From Chenggangzhangella methanolivorans (GTDB lineage: Bacteria > Pseudomonadota > Alphaproteobacteria > Rhizobiales > Methylopilaceae), in the NCBI RefSeq assembly GCF_019797865.1, contig NZ_CP081869.1, forward strand, positions 2,170,001 to 2,234,000: a stretch of DNA of 64,000 nt. Reading direction: 5' to 3'. The notes beneath the pieces are model-generated. The model was not told the DNA's origin and made no database searches. It saw nothing but the letters and a program-made list of their open reading frames with translations. A program made the translations under genes and the position numbers. This document shows, piece after piece, positions 42,090 through 50,849 of the stretch (its first letter is position 1; every line of letters starts with the position of its first letter).

Positions 42090-44826
42090 TTGACCGAGAG
42101 CCGCGACACCGAACATCGCCGGGACGACGCCGGAGCCCGCCCGCTGGTCGAGCGGGCGATCGCTCGGGCGCGGCTCGCGCTGATGTGGGAAGGCGCCTGG
42201 CCCTGGCTCGCCGCGGGTTCGATCGTCGTCGCCCTTTCCTCGCGGTCTCCTGGTTCGGCCTGTGGGACGCGCTGCCGCCGTGGGGCCGCATCGTCGGCGT
42301 GGCGCTCTTCCTGTTCGCGTTGCTGACGGCGCTCGCCCCCCTCATCCGCTCGGTCGTTCCCGACCGGCGCGCCGCGCTCGGCCGCGTCGACCGCGCGACC
42401 GGCGTCGCGCACCGGCCCGCGACGAGCCTTGACGACGAGCTCGCCTCGGTCGCGGGCGAAGACCCGATGACCCGCGCGCTGTGGGCCGCGCATCGCGACC
42501 GCATGCGGCGCGAGGCCGGCCGCCTCAAGGTCGGCGCGCCGCGCCCCGGCTCGCCGCGCGCGATCCTTACGCGCTGCGCTTCCTCGTCGGCCTCGTGCTG
42601 GTCGCGGCCTTCGCGGTCGCCGGCTCCGACCGCGGCGCGCGCGTGGCTGCGGCCTTCGATTGGACCTCGCCCGCCGCCGACGTTCCGCCCGCGCGGCTCG
42701 ACGCCTGGGTGGCGCCGCCCGGTTATACGGGCCGCCCGCCCGTGTTCCTCACCGCCCGCGCGGCCGGCGCCGGCGAGCCGCGCCCCGAGGAGCGCGCCGC
42801 GGCGCTTCCCGCCGAGCCCGGCTCCGACGTCGTGTCCGTGCCGGCGAACGCCACGCTCGTGATCCGCGGTTCCGGCGGCGCGGTCGCGGTGGAGGCCAAG
42901 GGCGGGGCCGAGCCGGTCGAGACGCCGGGCCGCCCGCCCGAAGGCGTGGTCGAGCGCCGCTTCAAGCTGACGGCCGACGCCGAGGCGCGCGTGATGGCGG
43001 CCGGCGCGCCCGACCGCGTCTGGCGCTTCACGGTGATCCCCGACCGGACGCCCTCCATCGAGCTGACGCGGCCGCCGCAGATGAACGCGCGCGGCACCGC
43101 CACCCTCGCCTATGAGGTCAAGGACGACTATGGCGTCGCCGGCGCCGAGGCGCGCTTCGAGCTGAAGCCGCAGATCTTGCCGAAGACGCCCCGCTACGCC
43201 CGCGGCTACACGCCGGGCGAGGACGCGGCCGGCGCGCGCCGGCCGCTCTACGAGGCCCCCAAGGTCGCGCTCGGCCTGCCGCGCGCCCGCGCCAAGGAAG
43301 GCAAGGCCGAGACGCCGCTCGACGTCATGGAGCATCCCTTCGCCGGCGCGGACGCCGTGATGACGCTCGCGGCCCGCGACGAGGCCGGGCAGGAGGGGCT
43401 TTCGAAGCCACACGAGATCAAGCTTCCGGCGCGACTTCACCAAGCCGCTCGCGCGCGCGCTCGTGGAGCAGCGCCGCACTCTCGCGCTCGACGCCAACGC
43501 CAAGCCGCGCGTGCTCTCGGCGCTTCGGGCGCTCAACCTCTATCCCGAGCAGTTCACCACCGACGCCGCGGTCTATCTCGGCGTCACCACCGCCTATCGC
43601 CGGCTCGAGATCGCAAAGTCCGACGACGAGCTGCGCGCGGCGGCCGACTATCTCTGGGAGATCGCGCTCCGCATCGAGGACGGCGACCTGCCGGACGCCG
43701 AACGCGAGCTGCGCGCCGCCGAACAGAAGCTGCGCGAGGCGCTGGAGAGGGCGCCTCCGAGGAGGAGATCAAGAAGCTCACGCAGGATCTCCGGGCCGCG
43801 CTCGAGAAGTTCATGAAGGAGATGGCCGAGCAGCAGCGCCGCGATCCGAACGCCCAGCAGCAGCAACAGGCCCAGCAGGGCCAGCGCGGCAAGGAGATCC
43901 GTCCGCAGGACCTGCGCGACATGATCGACAAGATGGAGAAGCTCGCCAAGGACGGCGCGAAGGACGCCGCCAAGCAGGCGCTCGCCGACCTCAAGAACAT
44001 GCTCGACAACCTAAAGAACGCCCAGCGCAGCCAGCCGAGCCCCGAGCAGCAGGCCCAGCAGCAGCAGCTCAACAAGCTTCAGGAGATGATCCGCGAGCAG
44101 CAGAAGCTGCGTGACCAGACGTTCCAGCAGTATCGCCAGAACGACCGCCAGCAGCGCAACCAGCGCAGCCAGCAGAACCGCCGCCAGCAGCAGAACCCCG
44201 AGGGCGAGCAGGCCATGAAGGACCTCGCCCAGCAACAGCAGCGTCTGCGCGAAAAGCTCGACCAGCTGCGCAAGGAGCAGGGCCAGAGCGGCGAGCAGGA
44301 GCAGGGACAGGAAGGCCAGCAGGCCGAGCGGCAGGAGGGCGAGCAGGACGGCCGCCAGCGCCGCCCCGGCGGCGAACAGGGCGCGGGCCAGGAGGAGCAA
44401 CAGGGCGAGTCCGACCAGCCGGGGCAGAACGCGCTCGGACAGGCGGGCAAGAGCATGGGCGAGGCTCAAGGGTCGCTCGGCCAGGGCCAGACCGGCGAGG
44501 CGCTCGACCAGCAGCAGAAGGCGCTCGAGCAGATGCGCAAGGGCGCGCAGGCCATGGCCGAGGCGATGCAGCAGGGCCAGGGCCAGCCCGGGCAGCAGGG
44601 CCAGGAGGGCCAGCAGGGCGCGCAGAACGGCGAGGAAGGCCGTGACGACGATCCGCTCGGCCGCCCCGTGCGGCGGCGCGAGAGCGACGGCGACACCACC
44701 AAGGTGCCCGGCGAGATCGACGCCCAGCGGGCGCGGCGCGTTCTGGAGGAGCTCCGGAAGCGTCTCGGCGAGGCCGACCGCCCGCGCGACGAGCTCGACT
44801 ACATCGAGCGCCTGCTCGCGCCGTAA
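42090..44826 (+). CDS. large DUF4175 (TIGR02302) envelope protein (four frameshifts)
   Basis: About 910 residues once four frame changes are joined (near 42235 a T, 42547 a G and 43753 a G are missing; near 43431 a 2-nt loss or 1-nt gain). Two N-terminal membrane helices are followed by an extracytoplasmic domain (WVAPPGYTGRPPVFLT; FTVIPDRTPSIELTRPP; TLAYEVKDDYGVAGAEARFEL). A helical part comes next (FTKPLARALVEQRRTLALD; ALRALNLYPEQF), then a C-terminal about 330-residue Gln/Glu-rich coiled-coil region. A TTG start at 42090 has a strong AAGGAGG upstream. The family is widespread in Hyphomicrobiales with no known function. Confidence 0.82.
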
Positions 44827-44877
44827 AGGCGCCGCGGCGCCCTTGCGGGGAGGCGAGCGGCCCGCGATCCGGGCGGC

Positions 44878-45636
44878 TCAGCCGGCCTTCGGCGGATCGA
44901 GCAGCGTCGCGACGAGCTCGCGCAGATCGGCGACGTCGCCTGCGATGCGTCCGTCGCCGCGGCTCGACGAGGCGTAGAAGATGCCGTCGAGCTGGAGGCT
45001 GATGGTCCGCGCCGCGCGGGCGACGTCGACCGCCCTGAACTGTCCGGCCGCGACGCCGCGGGCGATGCAGTCCTCGAGCAGCCCCTGCTCGAACGCGTAG
45101 AACTCGGCGATCAGCGCGCCGGCGCCCGTCCTGTCGTCCCTGGACGCGGAATGGTCGGACATCAGCTGCGTCATCCGCGTGACCGTCTGGGCGATCGAGA
45201 GATGCATGTCGAGCCACGACATGATCTCGGCGCGCGGATCCGCGGCGGCGGCGCGCACGGCCGCATAGCCGTCGTGGAGCTGCTCGATCGCGAAGCCCAG
45301 CGCGCGGCGGAATAGATCCTCCTTGCTCTCGAAGTAATGGTAGATCAGCGCCTGGTTGACGCCGCAGGCGGCCGCGATGTCGCGCATCGTGACGTTGGAA
45401 TAATGCCGCTCGGCGAAGAGCCTCAGCGCCTCCTCGAGGATTTCCCCGGTGCGCTCGGCGGGCGCGAGACGCCGCCTGGCGCGCGCGGGCTCGCGGGGCG
45501 CCGCCCCCGCCGCTTCGCTGTCCGCCTTGCGGGCGCCTCGCGCCTTTCTCACGGGCGCCCTCCTCGAAACTGAGCGTCTTCGTCCACGTCCCGGCGCCTC
45601 AACTTTGCGCTGCGCAATTCCGCCATGCCGAGCCAT
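44878..45636 (-). CDS. TetR-family transcriptional regulator
   Basis: About 252 residues. A basic, disordered N-terminal stretch of about 55 residues precedes the TetR helix-turn-helix (RTGEILEEALRLFAERHYSNVTMRDIAAACGVNQALIYHYFESKEDLF). The C-terminal domain (DMHLSIAQTVTRMTQLM, ISLQLDGIFYA) would bind the inducer. I use the ATG at 45636 because the more upstream one lies inside the palindrome that is probably its operator. It is divergent from the monooxygenase-flavin reductase-amidase operon and is the likely repressor. Confidence 0.86.
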   Translation of the reverse strand: MARHGGIAQRKVEAPGRGRRRSVSRRAPVRKARGARKADSEAAGAAPREPARARRRLAPAERTGEILEEALRLFAERHYSNVTMRDIAAACGVNQALIYHYFESKEDLFRRALGFAIEQLHDGYAAVRAAAADPRAEIMSWLDMHLSIAQTVTRMTQLMSDHSASRDDRTGAGALIAEFYAFEQGLLEDCIARGVAAGQFRAVDVARAARTISLQLDGIFYASSSRGDGRIAGDVADLRELVATLLDPPKAG

Positions 45637-45654
45637 ATTAAACACGCGTTTAAT
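45637..45654. promoter_or_regulatory. palindromic operator between tetR and the monooxygenase gene
   Basis: ATTAAAC-ACGC-GTTTAAT has perfect 7-bp arms, in a short AT-rich stretch 63 bp before the monooxygenase ATG and abutting the regulator start. It is the form expected for TetR autoregulation. Confidence 0.65.
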
Positions 45655-45716
45655 AACGGCGTCGAGCTTTTGACCGAGGCTTCGCCGATCACGGGTTCAA
45701 GTGAAGGGACCGCCCC

Positions 45717-47030
45717 ATGGCCGACAAGCGCTTCCACCTCGCCTGGTTCATGAACTTCACGCCGGACGAGTGGCGCGAGCCCTTCGGCCAGGGCGGCCTG
45801 CCGTGGGACGGGCGGTTCTATGTCGAGATGGCCCAGACGCTCGAGCGCGCCTGCTTCGACTACATAATGATCGAGGACAAGCTGATGGTGCCGCAGACCT
45901 TCGGCGGCTCCACCAAGGCCTCCCTCAACCACGGCATGATGGTGCCCAAGCACGATCCGGCCCCGCTCGCGGTCGCCATGGGCATGGCGACCTCGCGGCT
46001 CGGCGTGGTGGCGACCATGTCCACCATGGCCTACCCGCCCTTCATGATGGCGCGCCTTTCCTCCACCATCGACAGCCTGACGAGAGGCCGTTTCGGCTGG
46101 AACATCGTGACGAGCGCGGAAGATCTCGCGGCGCAGAACTTCGGCATGGACAAGCTGCCGCCGCGCGACCAGCGCTACGAGATGGCCGACGAGTATATGG
46201 AGGTCATGAACAAGCTGTTCGCGAGCTGGGACAGCGACGCGGTGGTCCTCGACCGGGACGCCGGCGTCTATGCCGACGACACGAAGGTCCACACGATCGA
46301 TCACGTCGGCAAGTACTACAAGGTCCGCGGCCCGCTCAACACCGTTCCCTCGCCCCAGCAGCGGCCGCTCTACGTGCAGGCCGGCGCCTCGCCCAAGGGC
46401 CGCGACTTCGCGGCGACGCACGCCGACAGCATCATCTCGGTGGCGAGCGGCGTCGCCTCGATGAAGGCGTTCCGCGAGGACATCCGCGCCCGCGCCGAAC
46501 AATTCGGCCGCGACCCGGACGAGATCAAGGTGCTGTTCTGCGTGACGCCGACGCTCGGCGAGACCGACGCCGAGGCGCGCGAAAAGTACCAGCGCATGCT
46601 GAACTCGCCGCACTTCATCACCGACACGCTGGCCTCGCTCTCGGCCATCACCGAGATCGACTTCGCGCAGTACGACCTCGACAAGCCGCTGCCCGAAAAA
46701 CTCGTCACCAACGGCGAGTCCGGCACGCTCGACAAGTTCCAGCAGTGGGGCAGCGGCAAGACGCTGAAAGAACTGGTGGTCGACGGCGGCGGCGGGCTGG
46801 TTTCATCCGTGGAGCTCGTCGGCACGCCCGACACGGTCGCCGACCGCATGGGCGAGATCATGGAGGAGGTGGGCGGCGACGGCTTCCTGATCACGACGCC
46901 GGTGCTGCGCGTCAGCCGCCGCTTCATCGTCGAGATCGCCGATGGGCTCGTGCCTGCCCTGCAAAAACGCGGTCTTGCGCGCACCGCCTACGCTCACGAA
47001 AAACTTCGCGACAACCTCCTCGAGTTCTGA
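45717..47030 (+). CDS. LLM-class flavin-dependent monooxygenase (NtaA/SnaA/DszA type)
   Basis: A 437-residue TIM-barrel monooxygenase using reduced FMN. Typical blocks: FHLAWFMNFTPDEWR, ACFDYIMIEDKLMVPQTFGG, TSRLGVVATMSTMAYPPFMMARLSSTIDSLTRGRFGWNIVTS, RYEMADEYMEVMNKLFASWD, the KYYKVRGPLNTVPSPQQRPLYVQAGASPKGRDFAA substrate/FMN region and a C-terminal GTPDTVADRM. It has no reductase domain and needs FMNH2 from a partner, supplied by the next gene. The following amidase suggests an N-containing substrate whose ring or amide is opened. The substrate is unknown. Confidence 0.88.
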   Translation: MADKRFHLAWFMNFTPDEWREPFGQGGLPWDGRFYVEMAQTLERACFDYIMIEDKLMVPQTFGGSTKASLNHGMMVPKHDPAPLAVAMGMATSRLGVVATMSTMAYPPFMMARLSSTIDSLTRGRFGWNIVTSAEDLAAQNFGMDKLPPRDQRYEMADEYMEVMNKLFASWDSDAVVLDRDAGVYADDTKVHTIDHVGKYYKVRGPLNTVPSPQQRPLYVQAGASPKGRDFAATHADSIISVASGVASMKAFREDIRARAEQFGRDPDEIKVLFCVTPTLGETDAEAREKYQRMLNSPHFITDTLASLSAITEIDFAQYDLDKPLPEKLVTNGESGTLDKFQQWGSGKTLKELVVDGGGGLVSSVELVGTPDTVADRMGEIMEEVGGDGFLITTPVLRVSRRFIVEIADGLVPALQKRGLARTAYAHEKLRDNLLEF

Positions 47031-47050
47031 CGGGCGAAAGGCGGCACGCG

Positions 47051-47572
47051 ATGGACAAGGCAGCAGACGCCGGACCGATCTCCAAGGAGCGCTATCGCGA
47101 CGCTATGGCGGCGGTCGCGGCCGCGGTGAACGTCGTCACGACCGATGGTCCGGCCGGCCGCGCGGGCTTCACCGCGACGGCTGTCTGCAGCGTGACCGAC
47201 GCGCCGCCGACGCTGCTCGTCTGCGTCAAGCGCGACAGCTCGGTCGGCGAGGCGTTCCATGCGAACGGCGTCCTCTGCGTCAACACGCTGGCGCCGGAGC
47301 ACGAGACCCTCTCCAACCTCTTCGGCGGGCGCACGCCCGTCGAAGAGCGGTTCGCGGCCGCCGACTGGATCATCGGTCCGAGCGGCGCGCCGGTCCTCAA
47401 GGGCGCTCTCGCCTCTTTCGACTGCAAGATCAGCAGCATCGTGGACGTCGGGACGCACGCGGTGCTGTTCTGCGAGGTGCTGGGCGTCGGGGGCGGGGAA
47501 GGCCGCGAGGGGCTGATCTATGTCGGCCGGCGCTACGACACGGTCACGGCCTTCGCGATGGCGGCCGAGTGA
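47051..47572 (+). CDS. flavin reductase (RutF/HpaC-like)
   Basis: A 173-residue flavin reductase-like-domain protein: YRDAMAAVAAAVNVVTTDGPAGRAGFTATAVCSVTDAPPTLLVCVKRDSS, FHANGVLCVNTLAPEHETLSNLFGG and HAVLFCEVLGV. It reduces FMN with NAD(P)H for the monooxygenase encoded 20 bp upstream. Its stop codon overlaps the GTG start of the amidase gene, so the three genes form a tight operon. Confidence 0.9.
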   Translation: MDKAADAGPISKERYRDAMAAVAAAVNVVTTDGPAGRAGFTATAVCSVTDAPPTLLVCVKRDSSVGEAFHANGVLCVNTLAPEHETLSNLFGGRTPVEERFAAADWIIGPSGAPVLKGALASFDCKISSIVDVGTHAVLFCEVLGVGGGEGREGLIYVGRRYDTVTAFAMAAE

Positions 47573-48987
47573 GCGACGGCGGAGCAAGCGGCGACGCGCC
47601 TCCCGCGCATCCGCTCGATCTGACGGCGCGGGAGATCGCGGCGGGCGTGCGGAGCCGGCGCTTCTCCGCCGTCGAGGTCATGCGGGAGTCGCTGCGCCGC
47701 GCGCGGGCGACGCAAGGATCGTTCAACGCCTTCGTGCTGATCCGGGACGAGGCCGCGATGGCGGCCGCCCGCGAGGCCGACGCGGCCGTCGAGGAGGGCC
47801 GCGCGACCGGCTTCCTCCATGGCGTGCCCTTCGCCGCCAAGGACCTGACGCCGACCGCAGGCGACCTCACCACGCTCGGCTCCTGGAGCTCGGGCGACGT
47901 CGTCCCCACCGAGAGCGCGCTCTACGTCCGCCGCCTGCAGGCGACGGGCGCGATCCTGATGGCGAAGACCACCACGCCGGAATTCGCGCATTCGAGCCTC
48001 ACCTGGAGCCCGCGCTTCGGCGCGACGCGCAACCCGCGCGATCCGAGCCGCACGCCCGGCGGCTCCTCGGGCGGCTCCGCGGTCGCGGTCGCGACCGGCG
48101 TCGTGCCATTCGCGGAAGGGTCGGACATGGGCGGCTCGGTGCGCATCCCGGCTTCGTTCTGCGGGGTCGTCGGGCTGAAACCGAGTCTCGGCCGGATCCC
48201 GATGACGATCCTGCCGAGCGTGTTCGACGACATCTCGCATTTCGGGCCGCTCGCCCGCACGATCGACGACGCCGTCGCATTCCTCGAGGCGACCTCAGGG
48301 CCGAGCGACGAGGACATCGGCTCTCTGCCGCTGACCTTCGAGCCCGGCCGGACGCAGGATTCGAGCTTGGCCGGTAAGCGCTTCGCACTGTCGGTCGATC
48401 TCGGCTTCTACGCCGTCGAGCCGCAGGTCGAGGCCGCGATCCGACGCGCGGCCGAGGCCATGCGCGCCGCAGGGGCGATCGTCGAGGAGGTCGCGCTGCC
48501 CTGGACGCGCGCCGTCGTCGACGAGTGGTACGAGGTCTGGTGCGTGTTCATGTCGGCCTATTTCGGCGACCGCCTCGCGGGCTTCCGCGACCGCATGGAC
48601 CCCTCGATGGTCGCCATCATGGAGCGCGGCTTCGCCAAGGACGCGACGAGCTACAAGCGCGTCGAGCTGCTGCGCACCGCGATGTGGCGCGACATGGCGA
48701 GGCTGTTCGAGAGCTACGACGCGCTGCTCTGCCCGACCTGCGCGGTCACCGCGCCGCCGGTCGAGAAGGTCGACGGCGACTATTTCGGCGAGGACGCGAG
48801 CGGGCGTCTGATCGGCCTCGACATGACCTGCCCGTTCAACTTCACGCCGCAATGCCCGGCGCTGTCGGTTCCCGTCGGCGTCGCGGCCGACGGGCTTCCG
48901 GTCGGCCTCCAGATCGTCGGCCGACGCTTTGCGGACGAGTCCGTTCTCGCCATCGGCCGGGGCGTGGAGCGGCTCGGGCTCGGCTAG
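47569..48987 (+). CDS. amidase-signature family hydrolase
   Basis: A 472-residue amidase from a GTG overlapping the flavin reductase stop. The catalytic triad is visible: Lys91 (PFAAKDLT), cis-Ser166 in the RTPGGSSGGSAVAVATG signature and Ser190 in GSDMGGSVRIPASFCG, with the correct 75- and 24-residue spacings. A GatA-like PLARTIDDAVAFLEA and a C-terminal VPVGVAADGLPVGLQIVGRRFADESVL are also present. It likely cleaves an amide produced by, or feeding, the monooxygenase step, as in reductive-flavin ring-opening pathways (inference). Confidence 0.9.
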   Translation: MSDGGASGDAPPAHPLDLTAREIAAGVRSRRFSAVEVMRESLRRARATQGSFNAFVLIRDEAAMAAAREADAAVEEGRATGFLHGVPFAAKDLTPTAGDLTTLGSWSSGDVVPTESALYVRRLQATGAILMAKTTTPEFAHSSLTWSPRFGATRNPRDPSRTPGGSSGGSAVAVATGVVPFAEGSDMGGSVRIPASFCGVVGLKPSLGRIPMTILPSVFDDISHFGPLARTIDDAVAFLEATSGPSDEDIGSLPLTFEPGRTQDSSLAGKRFALSVDLGFYAVEPQVEAAIRRAAEAMRAAGAIVEEVALPWTRAVVDEWYEVWCVFMSAYFGDRLAGFRDRMDPSMVAIMERGFAKDATSYKRVELLRTAMWRDMARLFESYDALLCPTCAVTAPPVEKVDGDYFGEDASGRLIGLDMTCPFNFTPQCPALSVPVGVAADGLPVGLQIVGRRFADESVLAIGRGVERLGLG

Positions 48988-48997
48988 ACTTCCGCCG

Positions 48998-50720
48998 TCA
49001 CCGGAAGAGGTTCGTCGAGGCGAGGTCCATCACCTCGTCGCCGCGGCCGTTGATGATGGCCTTCAGCATATAGAGGCTGAAGCCCTTGGCCTGTTCGAGC
49101 TCGATCTTCGGCGGGATCGACAGCTCCTGCCGCGCCACATGGACGTCGACGAGCGCCGGCCCGTCATGCGCGAAAGCCTGCGCAAGCGCGTCGTCGAGTT
49201 GCCCGGAGCTCGTGACCTTCAGACCGCGAATGCCGGCGCTTGTCGCGAGCGCCGCGAAGTCCGGGTTCTCCAGGGCGACATTGGTGTCGAGATAGCCCGC
49301 GGCCTTCATCTCCATCTCGACGAAGCCGAGCGAGCCGTTGTTGAAGACGACGATCTTGATCGGCAGCTTGAGCTGCTTGGCGGTGAGCAGGTCGCCCATC
49401 AGCATGGCGAAGCCGCCGTCGCCCGACATCGATATCACCTGCCGGCCCGGATAGGCCGCCTGCGCGCCGAGCGCCTGCGGCATGGCGTTGGCCATCGAGC
49501 CATGGCGGAACGAGCCGAGGATACGACGCTCTCCGTTCATCGTCAGATAGCGCGCGGCCCAGACCGAGGGCGTGCCGACGTCGACCGCGAACACCGCGTC
49601 CCTGGCCGCCAGCGCGTCGATCCGGCGCGCCACATATTGCGGGTGAAGCGGCTTGCCGTCGGCGGCGGGCTTGGCGAGATCGTCGAGGCCCTTGCGCGTC
49701 CGTATAGTGCTTGCGCGCGGTCTCGACGAAGCCGCGATCGCGGCCCGGCCGGATCTTCGGCATGAGCTCCGCAATCGTCGCCTTGACGTCGCCCACGATC
49801 CCAAGCGCGAGCTGCGCGCGGCGGCCGAGGGCGCCCGGCTCCCTGTCGACCTGCACGATCCTGGCCTTCGGCGGATAGAAGTTGCGGTAGGGAAAGTCGG
49901 TGCCGAGCATCAGCAGCGTGTCGCAGGACATCATCGCCTGATAGCCGGACGAAAAGCCGATCAGCCCCGTCATGCCGACGTCGAAGGGGTTGTCGTATTC
50001 GACGAACTCCTTGCCGCGGAAGGCGTGGACGATCGGCGCGCCCAGGGCGTCGGCGAGCGCCACCACCTCGTCATGCGCGCCGGCGCAACCCGCGCCGCAG
50101 AGCATCGTCACGGCGTCGGAGCCGTTCAGCAGTTCGGCGAGCGCCTCGACGTCGGCGGCGTTCGGCAGCAGCCGCGGCTCGGACAGCTTCGGCCAGTCGG
50201 ACCGCGCGCCCTCCGGGGCCGCCTTCAGCGCGACGTCGCCGGGGATGACCAGCACCGCGACACCCTTGCGGCCGATCGCGGTGCGCATGGCCCGGTGCAG
50301 AATCTCGGGCATCTGCCGCGGGTCCTGCACCATCTCGCAGAAATGGCTGCATTCGCGGAAGAGCTCCGTCGGGCGGGTCTCCTGAAAATATTCGAGGCCG
50401 ATTTCGCTGGACGGAATGTGGGCCGCGATCGCGAGCACGGGCACATGGTTGCGGTGGCAATCGTAGAGCCCGTTGATGAGGTGCAGGTTGCCCGGCCCGC
50501 AGCTTCCGGCGCAGACCGCAAGCTCGCCGGTCAGCGCTGCTTCCGCGCCGGCCGAAAACGCCGCCACCTCCTCGTGGCGGACATGCATCCAGGAGATCGA
50601 CTTCTGCCGCCGGAGGCTGTCGTTCATCGCGTTGAGGCTGTCGCCCGTGACGCCCCAGATGCGTTCGACGCCGGCGTTGGCCAGCGTCTTGACGAGGAGA
50701 TCGGCGATCGTCTGAGCCAT
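48998..50720 (-). CDS. poxB: PoxB-like thiamine pyrophosphate enzyme (frameshifted)
   Basis: About 575 residues of a pyruvate dehydrogenase (quinone)/pyruvate oxidase-like enzyme. N-terminal TPP domain: [31 protein letters not shown] with Glu of [14 protein letters not shown] and [26 protein letters not shown]. The middle FAD-type domain includes [25 protein letters not shown]-terminal TPP site: [35 protein letters not shown]. Near 49700 the frame changes; a 2-nt loss in GACGCG(CG)CAAGGGC restores [14 protein letters not shown]. The likely reaction is oxidative decarboxylation of pyruvate to acetate and CO2 at the membrane. Confidence 0.82.
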
Positions 50721-50849
50721 GGGTCGCTCCGGAGAGTGCAGTTTTTGGAACGCGACGGGCCGATCCCGCCGCGATCCAGACCAAACAGGCGGCTCGCCCT
50801 GGGCGTTCCGCGCGCAGGGCAGCCATGAGCCGCCTGCGCCGGCCGCCGA

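Noticed and set aside
42090-44826. Several separate genes instead of one DUF4175 gene
   Set aside because: The pieces line up in order with one family architecture, and the joints are single small indels rather than real starts with ribosome sites.
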